Shown here: piece after piece, positions 59,299 to 64,000 of the stretch
Position numbering within the stretch: the stretch's first letter is position 1
Layout of the letters: every line of letters begins with the position of its first letter
NCBI GenBank assembly: GCA_030549205.1
Contig: JAUKTV010000028.1
Location: forward strand, 176,748-240,747
Length of the DNA stretch: 64,000 nt
From: Apiosordaria backusii
Taxonomy: Eukaryota; Ascomycota; Sordariomycetes; Sordariales; Lasiosphaeriaceae
Reading direction: 5' to 3'
Notes under the pieces: model-generated
Databases searched by the model: none
The model's input: the letters and a program-made list of their open reading frames with translations, nothing else
Told to the model about the DNA's origin: nothing
Program-made: the position numbers and the translations under genes

Positions 59299-59465
59299 AA
59301 AATTGCTAGCGTCGCTTCGTTCGTCAGTCGCGTGGCCCTTCGCTGCGCTACGGGACGCTTCCTTCCTCACTCTCGCTCCTGGCAATTTTGACACGGGCAC
59401 GAATTTCATGTGCGTATGTGGAGAGCAAACTCAATTGGGGTCAAGTGGGGAGTAAACGAAGCGAC
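59299..59465. repeat. Helitron 3' terminal inverted repeats
   Basis: AAAATTGC (59299-59306) pairs with GCAATTTT (59382-59389). GTCGCTTCGTT (59311-59321) pairs with AACGAAGCGAC (59455-59465). These nested pairs at the element's end could fold into the terminal structure that ends rolling-circle transfer. Their role is inferred from position. Confidence 0.6.
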
Positions 59466-59554
59466 AATAACCTGTCCGGAGGCCAACAATCCCGTGTTCT
59501 GCTGAAGACTGTTTATTACAACTACAGCTAAACCTACACAACTAAATCTTCTCT

Positions 59555-62500
59555 CTACACAGTAAAGCCATCGCTTGTATCGCTCGAGTCATCCTCCTCT
59601 TCCATGTCAGAGCTATCGGAGCTCATATACCCGCCTATGTTACTCGACCCAACCTCCTCTTCCTGTGGACCCAACCGCTGCAGCCTCCTTGTCTCGTAAT
59701 CAGCTATCTTCAGTTGCATGCTCCGTATCGGATCTTCGCAATATATCCTACTCCGATCAAACGGCGACTCAAACATCAGGCCATCCAGTGTTTTGACCCT
59801 GGAAACAGCTACGTAGGACAGGCCGGACGCGAACTCTGGCTCGGAGATGTCACAAACCACCTTGTCGAGAGTGATGCCCTGTGACTTGTGCACCGTGATG
59901 GCGTAGCACACAAGCAGTGGGAACTGCTTGCGGAGGCCGGTGCCAGCCCCAAGAACAAACACGTGTTGGACCCTGAGGATTGGAACCACCGGCCTAGCCC
60001 CATCACGAAGCTCTTCCCCGCTAGGCAACAGGAACGGCGGCCCGGTGTAGTTGTCAAACGCTACCATGATAACCTGCGGTGGGTCGTTTTCTACGTTGGC
60101 TCCCTCCGCCCACGAGATGTCGTATACGGTGCCCTGCGCACCGTTCACGAGGCCAACGTTGGCCCAGAGATTCCTCGTCAGCATAACCCGGCAACCAATA
60201 CAAAGAGGCAATCGTTTGACCAGGTTGCCGGCGTCGGAGGACTTGACCCTGTCTGCGCCGGCGCCCTCGTGCGTCGCGTTCACCTGGACAACCGCCCTTC
60301 GCAGGCCCAGAAGGTGCCGATGGTTATACTCTTCAACCTGCGCCTTGACGGGAAAGATGCGGAGGGCGTTATCAAAAGCCTCCACCTCGGCCGGGGGTAG
60401 CTTGATCGCACATCTCGAGGTGAGAAGCTCCCACGACGGAATGGACACCTTCGCCTGCCTCAGTTCCTGCAGGGCCTGCCGGAACAGAGCCTGGTCCTCA
60501 CCCTGCTGGCGCTGGACCGTGGATAAGAACACCGACTTGTCGAACGAAAGGTATACGTTACGGCCGACAATCTCCATATCCCGCAAGTCACCCGCCGCAG
60601 AGTATAGCGGCTTGCTCATGACAGGGGGGAGCTGGAAGAAATCGCCTATGAGGATGACGCTGAGCCCACCGAGATACTGCTCGCGGCGCTCGGGGAAGAT
60701 CTCACGGAGCCGCCGATCGATCCAGGCCAGATTTTTCCGCCCCAGCATGCTCTTCTCGTCGATGATGAGGTAGTGGATCGGCCTAAACTGTCGCTGCAGG
60801 GAGCTGAGGACCGTTGGGGTTTCCGAGAGCGGGCGGTAGTTGCCGTCCACCGGGAGCCGGAAGAGGGAATGGAGGGTCTGGCCCGTGATCTGGTTGCTGG
60901 CTACACCGGTAGGCGCCGCCCGGATGATTGGCGAGGGCTGGCCGCGCCTGGCTGCTTTGGCTTGCAGGCGAGAGGAGATCACCTTCACCATGTACGACTT
61001 GCCGGTCCCTCCGCCCCCGTCCACCTGGATCCGGAGCGGGGCTGGGTTCTGACCTCGGTTGGTTGCCCTGTAGTGTCCTAGAATGGCGTCGTACACCAGC
61101 CGCTGCTCGGTGTTAAGAGTGTCACAGGCCTCGCGCGGGAGCTGCTCGACGTTGTAATTGCCGGGAGAATCCCCCCGGAGCTCGGTCCAATAGGTTCCGT
61201 CGTTAAACAGCTCGTGGGAATAAAGGCCGATGTGGCGGGTCCAGTCGTAGTTTACGTCGATGTCGCGGCGGCCGAGTAAATCTGCCTCCTCCTGGGGAAG
61301 CTCGAGGTCAGGTACCATACGTGCCATCTCGTGCCAATCCTCAAGGGTGATATCAACCACATCACCGCCAGGCTCAAACAGCTCCTCGTCAGGCTCGGGT
61401 TCCTCCTCGTCCTCGACGCCATAATGGTCGTCGGGGTGGTCGTGATGAATGGCGCAGTGCCTGTAGGCGACCTCGTAGGTTTCAAACAGCAGGTTGTCGG
61501 CTCGTAAAAGATCCGTGGGTTGGCGGTGAGGATGGTTAAGCAGGAGCTTAATACGGCAGAAATTAGGCCACTGCTGGTGCGAGCGAACAGGCTTGTATCT
61601 GGGGTAGTAGTACAAAACCCTGGGCCGCGCAGGAGGTTGCCACACAGCCCATCTCGAAGGATCGCGGGCCTTGAAGTTCCAGTTCTCAAGGAAGTCAAAG
61701 TACGTCACCTCCTCCATGTGTGCCGGCCGGTTGAGGTATTTGTCGTAGACATTCGAGGATTCCTCGACTTCGCCGTCAGCAGTGATGTCGATGGGCCGGG
61801 CGTGTCGCTCGCGGGGCCGGCAGTCCACGCTCTGCACCACCCGGCTGTCGTCCTGGAGAGGAAGGCCCAGCAGGATGTGGCAGATCTCCTGCGCGGAGTA
61901 GTCCCTCTCACCCACCAGCTTGTTCATCAGCTTGGATACGAACGAAAGCATGGGGTTGCGGTCGGAAACGTAAGGCATTATGCCGCGGGCGATCTGCGCG
62001 TACGTGTTGGTCTGGGCCTCCGACTTGCTGCAGTACTTTGCAGCGTAGTTGATCACAGCCTGTACGCCGGTGCAGGGCGAGCAGTCAGTGTTGGCGAGCC
62101 AGCAGAGCGAGATCATCGGGTTGTACTGGTTCATGTGGGTGTCGTTTCTCTCGGCCTCGAAATGCCACCATTTCGTACCTGCTCTCCTAACAACACCCGC
62201 AGCTGGCCGCTCGGGGCGGGGAAAGAGGAACCGGCATGTTGGCTGCGGCGGGGGTTGCTCTGGCTCACCGGCCTCACCGGCTTCTGCTCGGGCTGCCGAC
62301 TGTCTGGCCCGCTCCGCATCTCTCTTGGTTAGGCGGAGGCAGTATGTAGTGGAACAATGGTGCCGCTGGCATCGGTTTACAATACGGTTGAGCCACTCCC
62401 AGGTAATCTCGGTCTCGAGAGGGTCTACGGACAGGGGATTGCCCTCGTCCGCGCCCTGGTCCCGCTGTGGGTTCAGGGCTGTGATATGGTAACCCCAGAC

Positions 62501-63028
62501 CGTCGCAAAGTTGTCTCGTGTATCTTTCGTCGACATGTCGGGATCCGGGCTCCCATTGAACCAATACAGCCCATGGGCGTGGCTGCTGCCGCGGCCTTGC
62601 CACTCGTAACGGTACCAATAATCTTCCAGGTTGAACTTCTCTCGAGCACAATCTTCCGGAACAGCTTGTTGCGAGAGTGGAAGTGCCAGGCTGCGATATG
62701 CGGTTCTCACGCAGCAACTGACGTGACTTAGCCATACGCGCACGCTCGTCCAGAACCTTCCATTCTTCGTACTCGGGCATGTGCCGGTATAGGCTCTGCC
62801 AATGAAGGTCGGCTGGGCTCTGGGTGATGAAGGCAGCTGGACGCCAAGGCAGTGGGCAAACGCCTCACACTCACGCCGCCGGCGATACCAAAAAGGACGG
62901 GTGCCCTTAATCACACCCGCAAAACGCGAGATACGATTAAGATCGCTTGAGCTTCTGGCTGTTCGGGGTCGGCCAGAGCTCGCTGGAGGTCCTCCTTGTA
63001 AGCGGCGTGCGATGGTGCTTACTGACAT
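59555..63028 (-). CDS. Helitron Rep/HUH-Pif1 helicase, main open frame
   Basis: This is a rolling-circle transposase: the Rep part nicks and joins DNA and the SF1 helicase unwinds it. The frame has 1157 codons and is authentic from about residue 131 (KFNLEDYWYRYEWQGRG) to the stop. The upstream part is out of frame in places (see the N-terminal entry). The HUH motif is HAH at 150-152. The two tyrosines are Tyr328 and Tyr332 in INYAAKYCSK. A Cys/His cluster CQRHHC starts at 220. The helicase has Walker A GGGGTGKS at 671-678, AAPTGVAS, Walker B LIIDEKSM at 754-761 and GDFFQLPPV at 795-803. Late motifs are VHKSQGITLDKVV and YVAVSRVK. The tail is acidic and Ser-rich (SDMEEEDDSSDTSDG). The catalytic set looks complete, but the 5' frame breaks argue against a functional copy unless they are sequence errors. 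Confidence 0.88.
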   Translation of the reverse strand: MSVSTIARRLQGGPPASSGRPRTARSSSDLNRISRFAGVIKGTRPFWYRRRRECEAFAHCLGVQLPSSPRAQPTFIGRAYTGTCPSTKNGRFWTSVRVWLSHVSCCVRTAYRSLALPLSQQAVPEDCAREKFNLEDYWYRYEWQGRGSSHAHGLYWFNGSPDPDMSTKDTRDNFATVWGYHITALNPQRDQGADEGNPLSVDPLETEITWEWLNRIVNRCQRHHCSTTYCLRLTKRDAERARQSAARAEAGEAGEPEQPPPQPTCRFLFPRPERPAAGVVRRAGTKWWHFEAERNDTHMNQYNPMISLCWLANTDCSPCTGVQAVINYAAKYCSKSEAQTNTYAQIARGIMPYVSDRNPMLSFVSKLMNKLVGERDYSAQEICHILLGLPLQDDSRVVQSVDCRPRERHARPIDITADGEVEESSNVYDKYLNRPAHMEEVTYFDFLENWNFKARDPSRWAVWQPPARPRVLYYYPRYKPVRSHQQWPNFCRIKLLLNHPHRQPTDLLRADNLLFETYEVAYRHCAIHHDHPDDHYGVEDEEEPEPDEELFEPGGDVVDITLEDWHEMARMVPDLELPQEEADLLGRRDIDVNYDWTRHIGLYSHELFNDGTYWTELRGDSPGNYNVEQLPREACDTLNTEQRLVYDAILGHYRATNRGQNPAPLRIQVDGGGGTGKSYMVKVISSRLQAKAARRGQPSPIIRAAPTGVASNQITGQTLHSLFRLPVDGNYRPLSETPTVLSSLQRQFRPIHYLIIDEKSMLGRKNLAWIDRRLREIFPERREQYLGGLSVILIGDFFQLPPVMSKPLYSAAGDLRDMEIVGRNVYLSFDKSVFLSTVQRQQGEDQALFRQALQELRQAKVSIPSWELLTSRCAIKLPPAEVEAFDNALRIFPVKAQVEEYNHRHLLGLRRAVVQVNATHEGAGADRVKSSDAGNLVKRLPLCIGCRVMLTRNLWANVGLVNGAQGTVYDISWAEGANVENDPPQVIMVAFDNYTGPPFLLPSGEELRDGARPVVPILRVQHVFVLGAGTGLRKQFPLLVCYAITVHKSQGITLDKVVCDISEPEFASGLSYVAVSRVKTLDGLMFESPFDRSRIYCEDPIRSMQLKIADYETRRLQRLGPQEEEVGSSNIGGYMSSDSSDMEEEDDSSDTSDGFTV

Positions 63029-64000
63029 AGAACTTGCTGTTGCTGCGTGCTTGCTGACGCATTAGCGTGTTCAAGGCAATAAAGCGAAAGCTGTGGTGCC
63101 TAGCGAACCGGCCATCCTCCCACTTTATGGCATGCTCAATATAATCCTGTAGGATATATTGCGTTGCCTGGGCTCAACAAAATCCGCAACGCCCTGGGGA
63201 AATAAGGTGGGGCAGGCCAAAGAAAGCAGTGCGTACTTCTGGTTAAATTCATCCAAAGGCGTACGACGGATAGATGGCATGGGTAGCTGGTGTGCCGAGT
63301 GCGGGTCGGCGTGTCGTAGGGGGACCCGTTCGGTATCCTCAGCGACGGTGTTGTCGACACGGCCCTGGAGTTGATTAAGCTCAGTCTCCTGGATGAGCAG
63401 GTTGGGCACTGCGGCTTCGTCGATAACCTCAGAATCTTCCAGCTCTGGCTCCTCGACCGGGTCAACATCAGGGCCAAAATCGGCAGGCAAACCCGAGGTC
63501 TCGTCAACTTCATGGATGCTTAGCTGGTCGAAGACGTTGCCATCTTCGGGGAGCTGGGAAAGATTGTCGTGATTCAAAGTAAAGTCTCGGTAGCCTGGGT
63601 GGTTGAGGGAAAGAAACTTAAGCCAGGCCTCTACTGCGGCGCGGCGGACGCGGAATCGTCGGCGGAACTGCCGATCCATCCGGGCCACGTTCTCGGAACC
63701 ACGAGGCCGAAGGATAACGACATCGAGTCTTTGGGTAGCAAAGGAGCTCACTATATACCTTGCCAACGTCACGCAGAAGTGTACAACATGCCCACGATAC
63801 TTATACTGCTGCCCACGAACCTATGTTTGTCAGTTACCAAACCCTTTGCTTCCATCCTCGTTACGTACTGTAAATACATTGACGCTGACGTGCACCCGCG
63901 CAATAAACATCTCCTCCAACGGCTCAAGCCTGGGCAGATCATTAGGTACAGGGCCAAAATCCAGCTTGTTCGCAGCCGAAAAGAAAAAGGCTCGTCCTGA
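62636..64000 (-). pseudogene. Helitron helicase gene, N-terminal part with frame breaks, incomplete at window edge
   Basis: This is the region preceding the Rep core. Readable pieces in order from the window edge are NKLDFGPVPNDLPRLEPLEE and MFIARVHVSVNVFTV. A 48-nt intron follows (63868-63821, GTACGT...ATAG), then RGQQYKYRGHVVHF, FRVRRAAVEAWLKFLSLNHP, LSQLPEDGNVFDQ and TPLDEFNQKYALLSLACPTL. After these come FRFIALNTLMRQQA, ISRFAGVIKGTRPFWY, LHWQSLYRHMPEYEEWK and IAAWHFHSRNKLFRK. Staying in these frames needs single-base corrections near 63777, 63742, 63728, 63152, 62840, 62698 and 62636. Each fits one lost base, mostly in short C or A runs. The element is either decayed or carries uncorrected sequencing errors. 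Confidence 0.75.

Larger units (their letters stand above)
59299..64000 (-). mobile_element. Helitron-type element, 3' side and most of the Rep/helicase gene; 5' end outside window
   Basis: At about 59299 the sequence changes from TA-rich to GC-rich within a few bases. Rightward everything belongs to a minus-strand Helitron: a 3' terminal region with inverted repeats (59299-59465), a Pif1-type helicase, a Rep/HUH domain, and upstream N-terminal sequence reaching the window end. It lies inside B2 and shows no RIP damage, so it probably arrived after RIP of B2. A CTAG at 59306-59309 on the minus strand resembles a Helitron CTRR end, but similarity to B places the junction about 8 bp further out. 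Confidence 0.85.

Noticed and set aside
59306..59309. CTAG as the exact Helitron 3' terminus
   Set aside because: Similarity to element B ends about 8 bp further left, and the next base is not T. The position therefore does not fit the usual CTRR-T rule, although it is not excluded.
61520..62332. Plus-strand frame of 270 codons over the Helitron
   Set aside because: Antisense shadow of the GC-rich helicase frame, which has all the family motifs.
1..64000. tRNA or rRNA genes
   Set aside because: I looked for T-loop GTTCGA-type motifs with matching stems. The hits seen (for example near 3702) are within protein-coding relics and lack a cloverleaf.

Overview
The window looks like a filamentous ascomycete, most likely a sordariomycete. 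The genes carry short GT-AG introns (about 48-115 nt). A Zn2Cys6 regulator, an allantoate-permease-type transporter and WSC-domain proteins are typical of these fungi. About half of the window is TA-rich repeat DNA, in which duplicated sequences differ almost only by C-to-T and G-to-A changes. That is the mark of repeat-induced point mutation (RIP).

Layout. Positions 1-4576 hold an unrecognised two-exon gene (+), a decayed DUF6594 membrane-protein gene (-), and the 5' part of a TPR-CHAT gene (+). That last gene is split by a 7.4-kb RIP-mutated Ty1/copia retrotransposon (4577-12019, minus strand, 289-bp LTRs, 5-bp target duplication) and resumes at 12025-13504. Positions 13689-20618 carry four intact genes: a TauD-type dioxygenase (-), a divergent DAL5-like transporter (+), a Zn2Cys6 factor (+) and a Kv-beta-type aldo-keto reductase (+). 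A perfect CYS3-type sulfur-regulator site lies in the promoter shared by the first two. Two doubtful small membrane-protein ORFs follow. Then come a secreted protein with three WSC domains (-, five exons) and a 596-codon gene with a perfect internal 21-bp x4 repeat (+).

From about 27.8 to 59.3 kb there is a gene-free nest of RIP-mutated Ty1/copia elements. Family A (LTRs about 835 bp) has three copies and family B (LTRs about 679 bp) has two. A1 holds A3 (inverted) and B2 (inverted). A3 in turn holds B1, A2 and a non-RIPped 404-bp solo LTR. Target duplications support A2, A3 and the solo LTR. At 59.3 kb the composition changes abruptly. An essentially non-RIPped Helitron, coding a Rep/HUH-Pif1 helicase on the minus strand, sits inside B2 and runs off the right edge of the window.

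How genes may work together. TauD enzymes release sulfite from organosulfonates and leave an aldehyde. A neighbouring organic-anion transporter, a local transcription factor, an aldo-keto reductase and a CYS3-type site together suggest a sulfonate-scavenging cluster; this is inference. The DUF6594 and TPR-CHAT genes look like relics, each with several frame breaks.
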